Part shown: positions 26,693-36,413 of the stretch, one piece after another
How positions within the stretch are numbered: position 1 is the stretch's first letter
Layout: each line of letters opens with the position of its first letter
NCBI GenBank assembly: GCA_017395425.1
Contig: JAFPUM010000061.1
Coordinates: 62,001 to 126,000, forward strand
Direction of reading: 5' to 3'
DNA length: 64,000 bases
Source of the DNA: Clostridia bacterium
GTDB lineage: Bacteria > Bacillota > Clostridia > Oscillospirales > Acutalibacteraceae
Made by a program: the position numbers and the translations under genes
Notes under the pieces: model-generated
Database searches by the model: none
What the model was told of the DNA's origin: nothing
What the model saw: the letters and a program-made list of their open reading frames with translations, nothing else

Positions 26693-26737
26693 CCTCACCG
26701 TTGCTTTCACTGGTAAATGAAACAATCTCATAAAATG

Positions 26738-26766
26738 TTGACGAAATCTGAAAAAGACGGTATAAT
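26738..26766 (+). promoter_or_regulatory. Promoter of the PHP phosphatase gene
   Basis: TTGACG-17-TATAAT, with a GGTATAAT core like the two LRR promoters. Confidence 0.82.
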
Positions 26767-26819
26767 AATCATACAACATTCAAATCATAACGGAGCCTAT
26801 ACAAACGGAGGAACACGAT

Positions 26820-27602
26820 ATGCTGACCAATTATCACACTCACACCTTTCGATGCCAGCACGCCAACGGCACGGTGGAGGATTATGTACGCGAAGCCATC
26901 GCCAAGGGATTTGACATATTAGGCATGAGTGATCATGTACCCTATCCCCACTACGAATTCGGTTATCGGATGCCAATGGCGGAAATCTGGGATTACATCT
27001 ATGAGGTGGAAGACGCTCAAAAAAAATTCGGGAAACAATTGCAGATCCTGCTGGGTTTTGAAAGTGAATATCTCTGTGCAAAGCGCTCCTATTATGAGGA
27101 ACTGCTGGAGGGATATCAGGTGGAATACCTTGTGCTCGGGCAGCACTTTTTCGACTATGGCGGCTCCTTCAAAAGCTCCTATGCCCTCAAAGACAGCGCC
27201 GAATGCGTGCGATATGCCAAAAGTGTGGCAGAGGGTCTTTCTACCGGATACTTTTCTCTTCTGGCGCACCCCGATATCGTGGGCGTCAACTGCCTGTCAT
27301 GGGACAGAAATATGGACGAAATGACCGACATCATTCTCGAAGCCGCCATGCGGTATGACGTGCCACTGGAAGTCAACGCCAACGGTATCCGCCGCGGTAC
27401 AATTCACGACAAAGAACTCGGGCGTCATTATATGTATCCTCACTTCAAATTCTGGGAAAAGGCGGCAGCGGCAAAGGTGCCGACCGTCATCAGTTCCGAC
27501 TGCCATATGCCATCCTTGCTGTATGACGCAGACGTGCTGCGTACCCGTCAGTTCGCCGAGGAAATGGGCATAAATATCATCGAAAATATCACCATCAAAT
27601 AA
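26820..27602 (+). CDS. PHP-domain phosphatase, histidinol-phosphatase-like
   Basis: 260 residues. NYHTHTFRCQHA holds the first metal-binding HxH (His7, His9), and LGMSDHVPYP, LLGFESEYL, VLGQHFF, LLAHPDIVG and VISSDCHMP supply the remaining ligands of the trinuclear PHP site. HisK-type PHP enzymes dephosphorylate histidinol phosphate. No other histidine genes are near, so a different phosphoester substrate is possible. The start at 26820 has GGAGG in front. It has its own promoter and no obvious operon partner. Confidence 0.88.
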   Translation: MLTNYHTHTFRCQHANGTVEDYVREAIAKGFDILGMSDHVPYPHYEFGYRMPMAEIWDYIYEVEDAQKKFGKQLQILLGFESEYLCAKRSYYEELLEGYQVEYLVLGQHFFDYGGSFKSSYALKDSAECVRYAKSVAEGLSTGYFSLLAHPDIVGVNCLSWDRNMDEMTDIILEAAMRYDVPLEVNANGIRRGTIHDKELGRHYMYPHFKFWEKAAAAKVPTVISSDCHMPSLLYDADVLRTRQFAEEMGINIIENITIK

Positions 27603-27686
27603 AAATCCCAGTTATAAATTATAATGTAAAGAATTGCGGAATGTTTTTTTCAGTATGAAACGAAGAAAACTGCATACAATAGAGGT

Positions 27687-27832
27687 GCGGGCGCGGCGGA
27701 CGCGGCTTCGGCATTGCTCCGAAGGAAATCCCATTCGGCACGCTCCGCGCTTTCTGCCCCGAAACGATGTGAGCCGCCGGCGCGGTTCATCCTCCGCCGA
27801 CGCTTTGGTCGGCTCACCGCGGGCAGCGCCTG
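27687..27832. other. GC-rich structured spacer upstream of the DUF378 gene
   Basis: In the 268-base gap between the PHP gene and the DUF378 gene the sequence turns sharply GC-rich. GTGAGCCG (27769-27776) and CGGCTCAC (27810-27817) form a perfect 8-bp stem with a second CCGGCG/CGCCG stem inside. The small open frames on both strands are Arg/Ser-rich without family features and I do not believe them. It may be an inserted repeat or a structured leader. Confidence 0.45.
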
Positions 27833-27871
27833 TATTCTATCATTCCATCCTTCAAGCAAGGAGATGACAAC

Positions 27872-28087
27872 ATGCTGGACAGAACATCCCTGATACTGGT
27901 CATCATCGGCGCCCTGAACTGGGGTTCCATCGGTCTTTTCAAATTTGACTTTGTGGGCTGGCTCTTCGGCGGACAGGCCGCCACGCTCAGCCGCATTGTC
28001 TTTGCCCTGGTGGGTCTCGCGGGTCTGTGGTGCATTTCGCTACTCTTCCGCGACCGGGACGAAATCGTGGATTCTATTCACGATTAA
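27872..28087 (+). CDS. DUF378 family small membrane protein
   Basis: 71 residues with two hydrophobic helices (about 5-25 and 38-60). The start LDRTSLILVIIGALNWGSIG and the central FKFDFVGWLFGG are the hallmark of DUF378 (YuzA-like) proteins. Function is unknown; it sits in the cytoplasmic membrane. AAGGAG lies 9 bases before the ATG. It is followed by a hairpin shared with the opposing restriction-modification operon. Confidence 0.9.
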   Translation: MLDRTSLILVIIGALNWGSIGLFKFDFVGWLFGGQAATLSRIVFALVGLAGLWCISLLFRDRDEIVDSIHD

Positions 28088-28118
28088 CGTTTCTTTCCCT
28101 GTCCATGCGCATGGACAC

Positions 28119-28178
28119 CAAAACGGCAGTACCCCTCCCGCGACTAATTTTCGCAGGAAAGGGTACTGCCGTTTTTTT
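28119..28178. terminator. Bidirectional terminator, right-hand neighbour of the restriction cassette's 3' end
   Basis: AAAACGGCAGTACCC (28120-28134) pairs with GGGTACTGCCGTTTT (28161-28175), with A and T tails on both sides. It ends the DUF378 transcript and the restriction-modification transcript. It closely resembles the hairpin at 29517-29570. Confidence 0.88.
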
Positions 28179-28189
28179 CATAGATATGT

Positions 28190-28855
28190 TCAATGGGCAG
28201 CTTCTTCGGTCGTAAGAGAATGACCGTGCGCAACGGTATGGTTGGCATATGTCTGCCAGTCCGGCTCATATGCATCCGTCGCCTGATTGCCCCACATATC
28301 CCAACCGCCGCGGCTGCCGCGTGCAAAAAGCTCCAGATACGGTCCGGGCGAACAGGCTTCAATCAGGCTTACAAACTCATCGGGCTTGCGGCTGTGTTCC
28401 CGCTTCATGGCTCGTATGAGGTTTACCTGTGAACGTCCCGGCTGAAGTGTACGGTTTTTTTCTCCTACAATACCAAACAGCAGCACCTCGGTGACATTGC
28501 GAAAATAAAATCCCACACCTCTACCGTCGGGCTGCCCGTCCTTTCGCACCTTTTCCCATACGAGATTAGTTTTATAGGAAAACCCCCACGCCTTCATAAC
28601 CTCCAGTCCATCAGGCAGCAACGCATTGGGAACCCACAGATATAGATGACAGCGTTCCGCCGCGCAATCGCCCACCGGCAGTGCCATGATATCTTCCAGC
28701 GTCATGGTTTCATACCGGTTCAGCCGCTTATGCTCCGGCGCGACTTTTCCTGTACGGTTTTGAAACTGCCATGGCGGATCGGCATAAATCGTCTGATACT
28801 GCTTTCCCTCCGTGAAAGTTCTCAGGTTTTCGATGGTTTCCTCGAGAGTTGTCAT
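28190..28855 (-). CDS. MT-A70 family adenine-N6 DNA methyltransferase
   Basis: 221 residues. IYADPPWQF (DPPW at 26-29) is the catalytic motif of MT-A70 methyltransferases, with SAM-binding residues expected in YLELFARGSR. Such enzymes form N6-methyladenine. Its start overlaps the stop of the restriction endonuclease gene by 4 bases (ATGA), so the two make a type II restriction-modification pair with the endonuclease gene first. The recognition site is likely within the RGATCY/AGATCT class, judging only by the partner. Confidence 0.9.
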   Translation of the reverse strand: MTTLEETIENLRTFTEGKQYQTIYADPPWQFQNRTGKVAPEHKRLNRYETMTLEDIMALPVGDCAAERCHLYLWVPNALLPDGLEVMKAWGFSYKTNLVWEKVRKDGQPDGRGVGFYFRNVTEVLLFGIVGEKNRTLQPGRSQVNLIRAMKREHSRKPDEFVSLIEACSPGPYLELFARGSRGGWDMWGNQATDAYEPDWQTYANHTVAHGHSLTTEEAAH

Positions 28856-29499
28856 GCTTCATAATCCTTTACACAAGATTTTCTGATGCCCACCGCCAGA
28901 ATCGGACAACCACCGTTTCGGCGGGAATCCAATCGGTTGAGCAATTTTCCCATCCATGTGGTGGACGCACCGTATTTGCTGAGAATATTCATTTCCCGAA
29001 ACACCTCGTTCAATTCTTCGGATCGGGTTACGATAATACCCACGTCCACCAATCCGCAATCAAAATAGGTACGCATCGCCAGCAAATCGCGGTCAAATGT
29101 CTGATCCTTGCTGTTCCATTCCAGATCGAACGCCACCTGATGCTTGATAAAATCAATATTATGTCCGTCGATATATCCTTTGATAATTCTTTCCTCAAAC
29201 GGCTCATCGGCAAAGCGACCGCGTCGCTGTGCGGTGCGGCGGGGAAACAATTTCACCAGCAAATCGCCTGTAATCCGGATTTCCCGCCATCCAAGCGGAT
29301 AAAGCACATCATCGAATTTTTTAGGAATAGGGCTCTCATTACCGCCTGCCTGCTGCAATTCTTCTTTTGTAACAGTAAACTGATGGAGACAGGCTTGTAT
29401 TTCTGCCCATTCATCCGGAAATGCCTCCGTCAGAATTTCCAACGCGTGACCGTAACTGTAAAATTCATATTTGTTGGCAAGGTTTGTCGGAATAGCCAT
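28852..29499 (-). CDS. BglII/BstYI-like type II restriction endonuclease
   Basis: 215 residues. The block NIDFIKHQVAFDLEWNSKDQ (114-133) followed by TFDRDLLAMR matches the catalytic region of the BglII/BstYI family: Asp116, then Glu127 with the adjacent W-N. These enzymes cut AGATCT or RGATCY; the exact site here cannot be read from sequence. The start at 29499 is preceded by GGAGG; the longer open frame to 29574 runs through the secA terminator hairpin and is not credible. There is no C-protein regulator. Translational coupling to the methyltransferase through ATGA. Confidence 0.88.
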   Translation of the reverse strand: MAIPTNLANKYEFYSYGHALEILTEAFPDEWAEIQACLHQFTVTKEELQQAGGNESPIPKKFDDVLYPLGWREIRITGDLLVKLFPRRTAQRRGRFADEPFEERIIKGYIDGHNIDFIKHQVAFDLEWNSKDQTFDRDLLAMRTYFDCGLVDVGIIVTRSEELNEVFREMNILSKYGASTTWMGKLLNRLDSRRNGGCPILAVGIRKSCVKDYEA

Positions 29500-29516
29500 T
29501 GATACCTCCAAAAACC

Positions 29517-29570
29517 AAAAGCGGCAGTACCCTCTTCCACGCGACAGTGGGCGCGGGAGGGTACTGCCCC
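29517..29570 (-). terminator. Hairpin terminator after secA, in front of the restriction cassette
   Basis: GGCAGTACCCTC (29522-29533) pairs with GAGGGTACTGCC (29556-29567). On the minus strand it is followed by GCTTTTGGTTTTT, an imperfect terminator. It lies in the leader of the endonuclease gene and is a sister of the hairpin at 28119-28178. Confidence 0.75.
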
Positions 29571-29617
29571 TCATGTGATATGCAACAATGATAACGGCAG
29601 ATCAAACTGCACCGGTA

Positions 29618-32353
29618 TTACTTACCCTTGCCGCAGCACTGCTTGTACTTTTTGCCGCTGCCGCAGGGACAGGGATCATTACGACCGATCTTCTTTCCGG
29701 CGCGCGCGGGCATGGATTCTGAATCGGCATCTGGCTCGTTGGGCTTCTGAATCTGTTCGCGCTTGGGTTCCTCCTGCTTGCGCACCTGCACGGTGAGAAT
29801 CTGGAGAGCGGTGTCCTCCTTGATCTGTGCAATCATTTCGTCGAACATCTCAAAGCCTTCCTGCGTATAGGCAATTGCGGGGTCTTTCTGACCGTAGGAA
29901 CGCAGACCGATACCCTTTTTGAGCTCCTCCATCGCGTCGATGTGCGCCATCCAGAGGGTATCCACCACGCGCAGCAGCACCACACGATCCAGTTCGCGGG
30001 CAATTTCTTCGCCGAATTCCTCTTCACGCTTCTCATAAAGCGCATGGGCGCGGTCAATCAGTTCATCAGCAATGGTCTGGCGTTCCAGCGTATCCAGATC
30101 ATCCACCGTATAATGGAAGTCATCCGGCTTGGTCAGCAGATTGAGATAGGTCTGGCGCAGACCGTCAAAGTTCCATTCGTCCTTTTCATCCGATCCGAGA
30201 TACAATCCCACATTGGCTTCGATGGAATCGTCAATCATCCTGATAATGTTGTCACGGATATTCTCGCCGTCCAGCACGCGGTCGCGCTCGGTATAGATCA
30301 GTTCGCGCTGACGGTTCATAACGTCGTCGTAGCGAAGCACGTTTTTACGAATGGCAAAGTTGCGACCTTCCACCTTCGCCTGCGCACCCTCGATGCTTCT
30401 GGAAACCATTCTCGAATCAATGGCGGTATCCTCGTCGATATTCAGGGACGCCATCATGGACTGGAGACGTTCACCGCCGAAAATACGCATGAGATCATCT
30501 TCAAGCGAGAGATAGAAACAGCTCTCGCCCGGGTCGCCCTGACGTCCTGAACGACCGCGCAGCTGATTGTCGATACGACGCGATTCATGGCGCTCGGTAC
30601 CGATGATAATCAAACCGCCCGCCTCACGCACTTTTTCACCTTCCGCGTCGGTGACTTCCTTGAACTTGGCTTTGAGGTCACTGAACTTCTGACGCGCCTC
30701 GATGATTTCCTCGTCATCGGTATCGCTGTAAGCGGTAGACTCCTCAATCAGTTCCTCGGAATACCCCTGTTTGCGCATTTCGCTCTTTGCCATAAATTCG
30801 GGGTTGCCGCCGAGCAGAATATCCGTACCGCGTCCCGCCATGTTGGTGGCAATGGTGACGGCACCGTACTTGCCCGCCTGTGCCACGATTTCGGCTTCCT
30901 TCTCGTGATACTTGGCATTGAGAACGGAGTGCTTGATGCCGCGGCGGCTGAGCGCCTGACCCAGCATTTCGGACTTGTCGATGGAAACGGTACCCACCAG
31001 TACCGGCTGCCCGTGTTCATGTGCTTCGATGATGCGCTCGATCACGGCATGATACTTGCCCTTGGCAGTGGAATAAATCTTATCGGGCAGATCCACACGG
31101 ATGGTGGGACGGTTCGTCGGAATTTCCACGCAGTCGAGCTTGTAAATCTCGTTGAACTCGTTTTCTTCCGTGAGAGCCGTACCGGTCATGCCGGAGAGTT
31201 TACTGTAAAGACGGAAATAATTCTGGAAGGTGATGGAGGCAAGCGTCTTGGATTCCCGCTCCACGGTCACGCCTTCCTTGGCTTCGATCGCCTGATGCAG
31301 ACCTTCATTGTAACGGCGGCCGTACATAATGCGTCCGGTAAATTCATCGACGATCAGCACCTTGCCGTCCTGCACCACGTAGTCCACATCCAGGTGCATC
31401 ACGCCGTGCGCCTTGATCGCCTGGTTGATGTGGTGCAGAATGGTGATGGCTTCGGGACTGTTGTCCATCAGATTTTCAATGCCGAACGTCTTTTCGGCAC
31501 GCGCCACACCCTTGGGCGTCAGGGTAGCGGTTTTGGCTTTTTCGTCTACGATATAATCCGCATCGCCATACTTGTCGTCATGCTCTTCCTTTTCGTCCAC
31601 CTCGGCGATAACCTCGTACTGGAGCTTCTTGGCAAAATCGTTGACCGTATTGTAAAGAGCCGTGGATTTGTCGCCCTGACCTGAAATAATCAGCGGGGTT
31701 CTTGCCTCGTCGATCAGAATGGAGTCCACCTCGTCCACGACGGCAAAATGATGACCGCGCTGCACCTTCTGTTCCTTATAGATAACCATGTTATCGCGCA
31801 GATAGTCAAAGCCCAGCTCGTTATTGGTACCGTAGGTGATATCGCAGGCATAGGAAGCGCGGCGCTCATCGTTCTTCATATCATGCAGGATCAGACCCAC
31901 GCTCAGACCCAGAAAACGGTGAATCTTGCCCATCCATTCGCTGTCGCGCTTGGCGAGATAGTCATTGACCGTAACGACGTGCACCCCTTGGCCGGTCAAC
32001 GCGTTCAGATAGGAGGGCAGCGTTGCTACCAGCGTTTTGCCTTCACCGGTCTTCATTTCGGCAATGCGCCCCTGATGGAGGATGATGCCGCCGATGATCT
32101 GCACCGGGAAATGCTTCATGCCCAGCACGCGCCAGCCAGCCTCACGGCAGACTGCAAAGGCGTCGGGCAGAATGTCGTCGAGGGTTTCTCCCTCGGCAAG
32201 CCTTCCTTTCAGAATATCCGTCTGCGCCCGCAGTTCGCTGTCCGACATAGCGGCGTAGGTATCCTCCAGTGCCAGCACCTGATCGCAGATCGGCTGTACG
32301 CGCTTGATCTCGCGATCGGAATAACTGCCAAATATCTTGCTTAAAATACCCAT
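29618..32353 (-). CDS. secA: Preprotein translocase ATPase SecA
   Basis: Motor that drives unfolded preproteins through SecYEG. 911 residues from the conserved MGILSKIFG start (a longer frame to 32368 adds five residues). Walker [26 protein letters not shown] (DEAD), FAKTIQ-type helix reading [40 protein letters not shown] and the C-terminal zinc site [13 protein letters not shown] are all present. It ends with the hairpin in front of the restriction cassette. The spacer 32370-32640 upstream is AT-rich and I see no gene in it. Confidence 0.98.
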   Translation of the reverse strand: MGILSKIFGSYSDREIKRVQPICDQVLALEDTYAAMSDSELRAQTDILKGRLAEGETLDDILPDAFAVCREAGWRVLGMKHFPVQIIGGIILHQGRIAEMKTGEGKTLVATLPSYLNALTGQGVHVVTVNDYLAKRDSEWMGKIHRFLGLSVGLILHDMKNDERRASYACDITYGTNNELGFDYLRDNMVIYKEQKVQRGHHFAVVDEVDSILIDEARTPLIISGQGDKSTALYNTVNDFAKKLQYEVIAEVDEKEEHDDKYGDADYIVDEKAKTATLTPKGVARAEKTFGIENLMDNSPEAITILHHINQAIKAHGVMHLDVDYVVQDGKVLIVDEFTGRIMYGRRYNEGLHQAIEAKEGVTVERESKTLASITFQNYFRLYSKLSGMTGTALTEENEFNEIYKLDCVEIPTNRPTIRVDLPDKIYSTAKGKYHAVIERIIEAHEHGQPVLVGTVSIDKSEMLGQALSRRGIKHSVLNAKYHEKEAEIVAQAGKYGAVTIATNMAGRGTDILLGGNPEFMAKSEMRKQGYSEELIEESTAYSDTDDEEIIEARQKFSDLKAKFKEVTDAEGEKVREAGGLIIIGTERHESRRIDNQLRGRSGRQGDPGESCFYLSLEDDLMRIFGGERLQSMMASLNIDEDTAIDSRMVSRSIEGAQAKVEGRNFAIRKNVLRYDDVMNRQRELIYTERDRVLDGENIRDNIIRMIDDSIEANVGLYLGSDEKDEWNFDGLRQTYLNLLTKPDDFHYTVDDLDTLERQTIADELIDRAHALYEKREEEFGEEIARELDRVVLLRVVDTLWMAHIDAMEELKKGIGLRSYGQKDPAIAYTQEGFEMFDEMIAQIKEDTALQILTVQVRKQEEPKREQIQKPNEPDADSESMPARAGKKIGRNDPCPCGSGKKYKQCCGKGK

Positions 32354-32640
32354 GTGATATTCAACCATCCTTCCTCGTCCGGTTCAAACAGCAAATCAAA
32401 AAACCGGACAACCATTTTTGACCGACGGCGGCACACACATTTCCGTTCCCGTCAGCACAATACACACATGATAGCACATATAAAATGATTTTACAATATC
32501 ATGGACAAAAAAATGTTAATCAATTGAAAATAATTTTGCCTTGCGTTGGGCGCTTCCTACAAAAAAGCCCCAAAAAACGTTTGAAAGGTTGTTAAAAACA
32601 GCACGAACAAATAAATTTGCTGTTTTTCAATAAAATTTAC

Positions 32641-32669
32641 TTGACAAACGCATATATCCGTGGTATGAT
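32641..32669 (+). promoter_or_regulatory. Promoter of the 115-residue orphan gene
   Basis: TTGACA-17-TATGAT, giving a leader of about 110 bases that contains two tandem duplications. Confidence 0.75.
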
Positions 32670-32707
32670 GAAAGCACCATAAACGACGTGCTGTTGTTTT
32701 CAGAAGG

Positions 32708-32777
32708 TCTGCATTTTTTCAAAAATCTGCATTTTTTCAAAAAGAATGACGTATCGGAAAGAATGACGTATCGGAGG
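32708..32777 (+). repeat. Two adjacent tandem duplications in a 5' leader
   Basis: An 18-bp unit starting TCTGCATTTTTT is present twice (32708-32725, 32726-32743) and is followed at once by a 17-bp unit GAATGACGTATCGGAAA present twice (32744-32760, 32761-32777, last two bases changed). The second copy supplies the GGAGG ribosome site. Confidence 0.85.
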
Positions 32778-32784
32778 TAATGTC

Positions 32785-33132
32785 ATGTCGGTGATTTTTT
32801 CGTTTGCCTTGACCGGGGTGGGACACCTTGCTCACGCGGTATCGCTGGCAGCCGAGACACTGCTGATGAAAAAAACATTCCATTCGGAATATGAGTTGAG
32901 CCAGGACGGTGAAACGGTTTGGAACGGAACCGTATCCTATACCTTTGTGGGCTTCGGCGAGGACGGGGATTTCTCCTCTTCTTTCGGCAGGGAACCGGTT
33001 TCGGTGGGCAGACGGCTGGGTCGGCTCAAGGACGAGCCGGAGTACCGCGTGTGGCAGCTCAAAGCGGCAGGCGGCGATTACATCATGGTAAAAAGCAAAG
33101 CGGACACCGCCGAGGTTTTCCGTCGGGTATAA
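32785..33132 (+). CDS. Hypothetical protein, 115 residues
   Basis: I do not recognise this protein. It has a weakly hydrophobic start (SVIFSFALTGVGHLAHAVSL) and then a soluble part rich in beta-forming residues, with TVSYTFVGFGEDGDFSSSFG and EYRVWQLKAAGG. GGAGG 6 bases upstream of the ATG, a consensus promoter and a strong terminator argue that it is real and expressed as a single gene. It could be a small scaffold or a domain with a PilZ-like size, but nothing identifies it. Confidence 0.65.
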   Translation: MSVIFSFALTGVGHLAHAVSLAAETLLMKKTFHSEYELSQDGETVWNGTVSYTFVGFGEDGDFSSSFGREPVSVGRRLGRLKDEPEYRVWQLKAAGGDYIMVKSKADTAEVFRRV

Positions 33133-33197
33133 TTTTCCTGACGGAGCCGGGCAGCAGGCTGTTTCGGTGTGCCGCCAAACATAATCAATACCCAAGC

Positions 33198-33242
33198 GGA
33201 ATCCCGACTTTGGCGCTTTGCCAAAGTCGGGATTCCTTTTTT
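33198..33242 (+). terminator. Terminator after the orphan gene
   Basis: A perfect 17-bp stem (33198-33214 with 33220-33236) with a 5-base loop and a T6 tail. Confidence 0.93.
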
Positions 33243-33328
33243 CCGTTTTTTCAAACGCATCCTTTCATAGGGGAAAACCTTTGATGAATTGCACAGTTTC
33301 ATTCTGAAAATTATTCGAGATACATCAA

Positions 33329-33357
33329 TTGACAAAAACCGCAATTTACTATAACAT
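33329..33357 (+). promoter_or_regulatory. Possible promoter of the kinase-response regulator unit
   Basis: TTGACA then 17 bases to TAACAT, a weak -10. The leader to the kinase start is about 180 bases and AT-rich; I see no cyclic-di-GMP riboswitch or other known element in 33243-33540. Confidence 0.5.
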
Positions 33358-33540
33358 TATAGACGTATATTTTTATTTCTTTATTTACAGATCAGAAAAA
33401 TCAGCGCAGAAAAGCTTCACTTTATCATTAATTCCCGCACCATTATCACTGTATCACGAAAGAATGACAGTTCGATAAGGTATAGCCATTCATCATAAGT
33501 TTAAGTTATTAATCGCTAACCACTAATTGGGGGTGTGCAA

Positions 33541-36315
33541 ATGAAGCACAGAGAGATCACCCACCGCACGGTGGAGAAGATTATGTTCGGCGCAAGTATG
33601 CTGTTTTTCACGGTCTTTGGAATTGCCTGTCTGCTGACCGGAATGCCCCTGTATGTCTGGAGCACCATGCTGGTCATACCGGCGGTCATCGGTCTGGTAA
33701 CCTTTCTGCCGCCGTGTCAGGGAGCGGTACAGGCTTATGTGACGGTTGCCTGCCTGGAAACGGCAGCCACGGTGTATGCGCTGTCAACCAATTCCCTTTC
33801 GGTCATGCAGGAAGCGTTTCTGCTGATTCTGTGTCTGGCTGCGCTCTATCGGCGCATCGGTCTGACCGTGTCTCAGATTGTCTATGTCACATTGCTGTAT
33901 GCAACAGCCTATCTGCTGGCGCCGGCAAGAATCTTTGCCCAGCATGAAAACTCCTTTGAAGAAATTACCCGCATGGTGCTTTTTTATATCGGCAGCGCCG
34001 CCGTCATAATGCTGATTGCCTGTTTCCGCAGCGCTATCCGTCTCGCCGAAATGCGCAGCCAGAGTGTCACTGATCTCTATGAAGAAGTGGCGCGGGAAAA
34101 ACAGAAGGCGGAAGCCGGTACCCGTGAAAAGGACGACTTTCTCGCCAATATGAGCCACGAGATGCGCACGCCCATGATCGCCGTGTGCGGCATGAGCGAA
34201 TTGCTGCTCCAGAACGACCTCACGCCGCTTGAGGAGGAATATGTCCGCACGATTCAGAATTCCGCAAGCAATCTGCTGAGCATGGTCAACGATATTCTGG
34301 ACTTTTCCAAGATTGAAGCCAACATGATGAACCTGGATGAGGCGCCCTATCACATCGAATCGCTGGTGGCTGACGTCGCCAATATTATCAATGTACGGGT
34401 GGGCGAAAAGAACGTGGCTTTCATCGCGGAGCTGGATCCCAATATGCCCGCCACGCTCATCGGCGATGAAGTCCGCATCCGTCAGATCCTGATCAATCTG
34501 CTCAACAACGCGGTCAAATTCACCGATGAAGGCATGGTAAAGCTGACCATTGATTACAGCATGGATGAATGGAATCATTCGTGGCTGACGATCGTGGTGA
34601 AAGATACGGGCATCGGCATTACCCGCGAGGATCAGAAGCGGCTCTTCTCACAGTTTACACAGGTGGATCACGACCATAAGCGTTCCATTCAGGGAACCGG
34701 ACTGGGGCTGGTCATCTCCCAGCGTCTGGCGAATAAAATGAACGGCAATATCACACTCGAAAGCGAATACGGCAAAGGCTCTGCCTTCACCGCAACCATC
34801 GAACAGCGGGTGGCGACCCCTGCCGAACTGGCAACTGTACCTGCCCCCGACGGCTATCTGGCTTATCTTTATGAACCCAACCCCTACTACTTCGACAGTA
34901 TGAAGCGAATGCTTTCCCGTCTGGGCATATCAGTTGTCACAGTAAGCGACATCGCCACATGGGATTATTACAACGCCGACCGGGCCGGTGCGATGCTTTT
35001 CTTTGACTACGCCGCCGGCATTGCGGGCGTCAACGCTTTCGCCACCAAACTCCACAAAATGCGTCTGGTGACAATGATTTCCCACGACACGTTTGTGGAA
35101 GCGGGCATCAAGGACAACATTCTGCTGCTGCACAAGCCCATTCTCACCGGGCAGCTCGCGGCATTGATCCGCGGAGAAAACCTTGATGACTTCCGCCGTG
35201 ACAAGAAGCTGCGAAGCCATATCTATATTCCCGACGCACGTATTCTGGTGGTGGACGACAATTATGTCAATCTCCGCGTGACAGCAGGTCTGCTCGGCAT
35301 TTTCAAGCCGGAGGTAGTCATGGTCAACAGCGGTCGGGAAGCTTACGAACTGCTGAAGGAAGACCGCAGCTTCGACCTGATCTTTATGGATCATATGATG
35401 CCCGATTGGGACGGCGTGGAAACCGTCATCCATATCCGTGCGCTGGAGGACGATTATTACAAGCACGTCCCCATCATCGCACTCTCTGCCAATGTCAGCC
35501 AGGAAGCGCGGGAGATGTTCCTGCGCGAAGGGATGAATGATTTTGTGGGCAAGCCGATGAGTACGGATACCCTTTCCACCGTACTGAAAAAATACATTGC
35601 CCCCGAAAAACAGCTTAACGAATACACCGAAAAGGTCGATCCCATGATGACCGTCAGCCGACCGCGGGACGAATATATTTCCGCTGCGGCCACGGGCAGG
35701 TCGTGTGACATTGACATTCCCGGATTGGACACCGCGCGCGGTGTCTTCAATATGGGCGGAAACGCGGATGACTATCTCAAAATTCTCAGCGTGTTTCTCA
35801 AGGATGGTCGTATCAAGGTCAATCAGATGGAAAAAGACGTGAAATCCGGTCATTTTGACTCCTATAGCAGAGAATCCCATTCACTGCGGAGCGTGGCTGC
35901 CAGCATCGGCGCAGCCTCACTTTCAGAGCTTGCCAAGCAGCACGAGAAGGCGGCACGCGACGGTGAAACCGAATTTATCCGGCAGCATTACGCCGCACTG
36001 CTTTCACAGTACGCTGACATACTCAACGCGGTGGAGCAATATCTGACGGTTCATCATCTGCTCGAACCACAAGGTCAATCCGCTTCAGAGGATGAACGGC
36101 ATTGGCAGCCGATTTCCGCCCGATACAAACGCGAATGTCTCGACGAGATCATCGGACTGACCGAGCGTTTCGTCGGCGACGAAGCAGTTGACAAAATCCA
36201 CGAGTTGCAGCGCTGCCAGTTGGAGCCGCACGAACGCGCCGCATTGCAGCGTGCCGAGGGGCAGTTGACGGATTACCTGTTTGAGGAAGCCCTGCAGACC
36301 TTAAAGACCATCTGA
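33541..36315 (+). CDS. Hybrid sensor histidine kinase with receiver and Hpt domains
   Basis: 924 residues. About six N-terminal membrane helices (to about 165), a coiled linker, HisKA with NMSHEMRTP (His206), a full HATPase (NAVKFTDEG, DTGIGI, GTGLGL), a degenerate receiver-like segment (about 440-545, starting LAYLYEPNP and lacking the acidic pair), a true receiver (ILVVDDNYVN, phospho-acceptor in FMDHMMPD near 616), and a C-terminal Hpt domain with SRESHSLRS (His near 780). This is a complete intramolecular phosphorelay. The likely output is the REC-HD-GYP regulator 98 bases downstream. ATG 33541 is preferred over GTG 33535 because GGGGG then has proper spacing. Confidence 0.92.
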   Translation: MKHREITHRTVEKIMFGASMLFFTVFGIACLLTGMPLYVWSTMLVIPAVIGLVTFLPPCQGAVQAYVTVACLETAATVYALSTNSLSVMQEAFLLILCLAALYRRIGLTVSQIVYVTLLYATAYLLAPARIFAQHENSFEEITRMVLFYIGSAAVIMLIACFRSAIRLAEMRSQSVTDLYEEVAREKQKAEAGTREKDDFLANMSHEMRTPMIAVCGMSELLLQNDLTPLEEEYVRTIQNSASNLLSMVNDILDFSKIEANMMNLDEAPYHIESLVADVANIINVRVGEKNVAFIAELDPNMPATLIGDEVRIRQILINLLNNAVKFTDEGMVKLTIDYSMDEWNHSWLTIVVKDTGIGITREDQKRLFSQFTQVDHDHKRSIQGTGLGLVISQRLANKMNGNITLESEYGKGSAFTATIEQRVATPAELATVPAPDGYLAYLYEPNPYYFDSMKRMLSRLGISVVTVSDIATWDYYNADRAGAMLFFDYAAGIAGVNAFATKLHKMRLVTMISHDTFVEAGIKDNILLLHKPILTGQLAALIRGENLDDFRRDKKLRSHIYIPDARILVVDDNYVNLRVTAGLLGIFKPEVVMVNSGREAYELLKEDRSFDLIFMDHMMPDWDGVETVIHIRALEDDYYKHVPIIALSANVSQEAREMFLREGMNDFVGKPMSTDTLSTVLKKYIAPEKQLNEYTEKVDPMMTVSRPRDEYISAAATGRSCDIDIPGLDTARGVFNMGGNADDYLKILSVFLKDGRIKVNQMEKDVKSGHFDSYSRESHSLRSVAASIGAASLSELAKQHEKAARDGETEFIRQHYAALLSQYADILNAVEQYLTVHHLLEPQGQSASEDERHWQPISARYKRECLDEIIGLTERFVGDEAVDKIHELQRCQLEPHERAALQRAEGQLTDYLFEEALQTLKTI

Positions 36316-36413
36316 ACGTTACAGCTATTATGTTCATAGGCATGAGAGAAAAACTCCTTTTACCCGTCATGCCATCGTTTTCTGATGAATCATGAGGAGG
36401 TACATCGGTTAAA

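Noticed and set aside
27634-27867. Arg/Ser-rich 77-residue frame
   Set aside because: No ribosome site, no family, and it covers a palindromic GC-rich spacer; a frame on the other strand is equally open.
28852-29574. Longer start for the restriction endonuclease
   Set aside because: It would translate the hairpin and lacks a ribosome site; ATG 29499 has GGAGG in front.
33360-33540. Cyclic-di-GMP riboswitch in the kinase leader
   Set aside because: No GEMM-type core is visible; the sequence is plain AT-rich leader.
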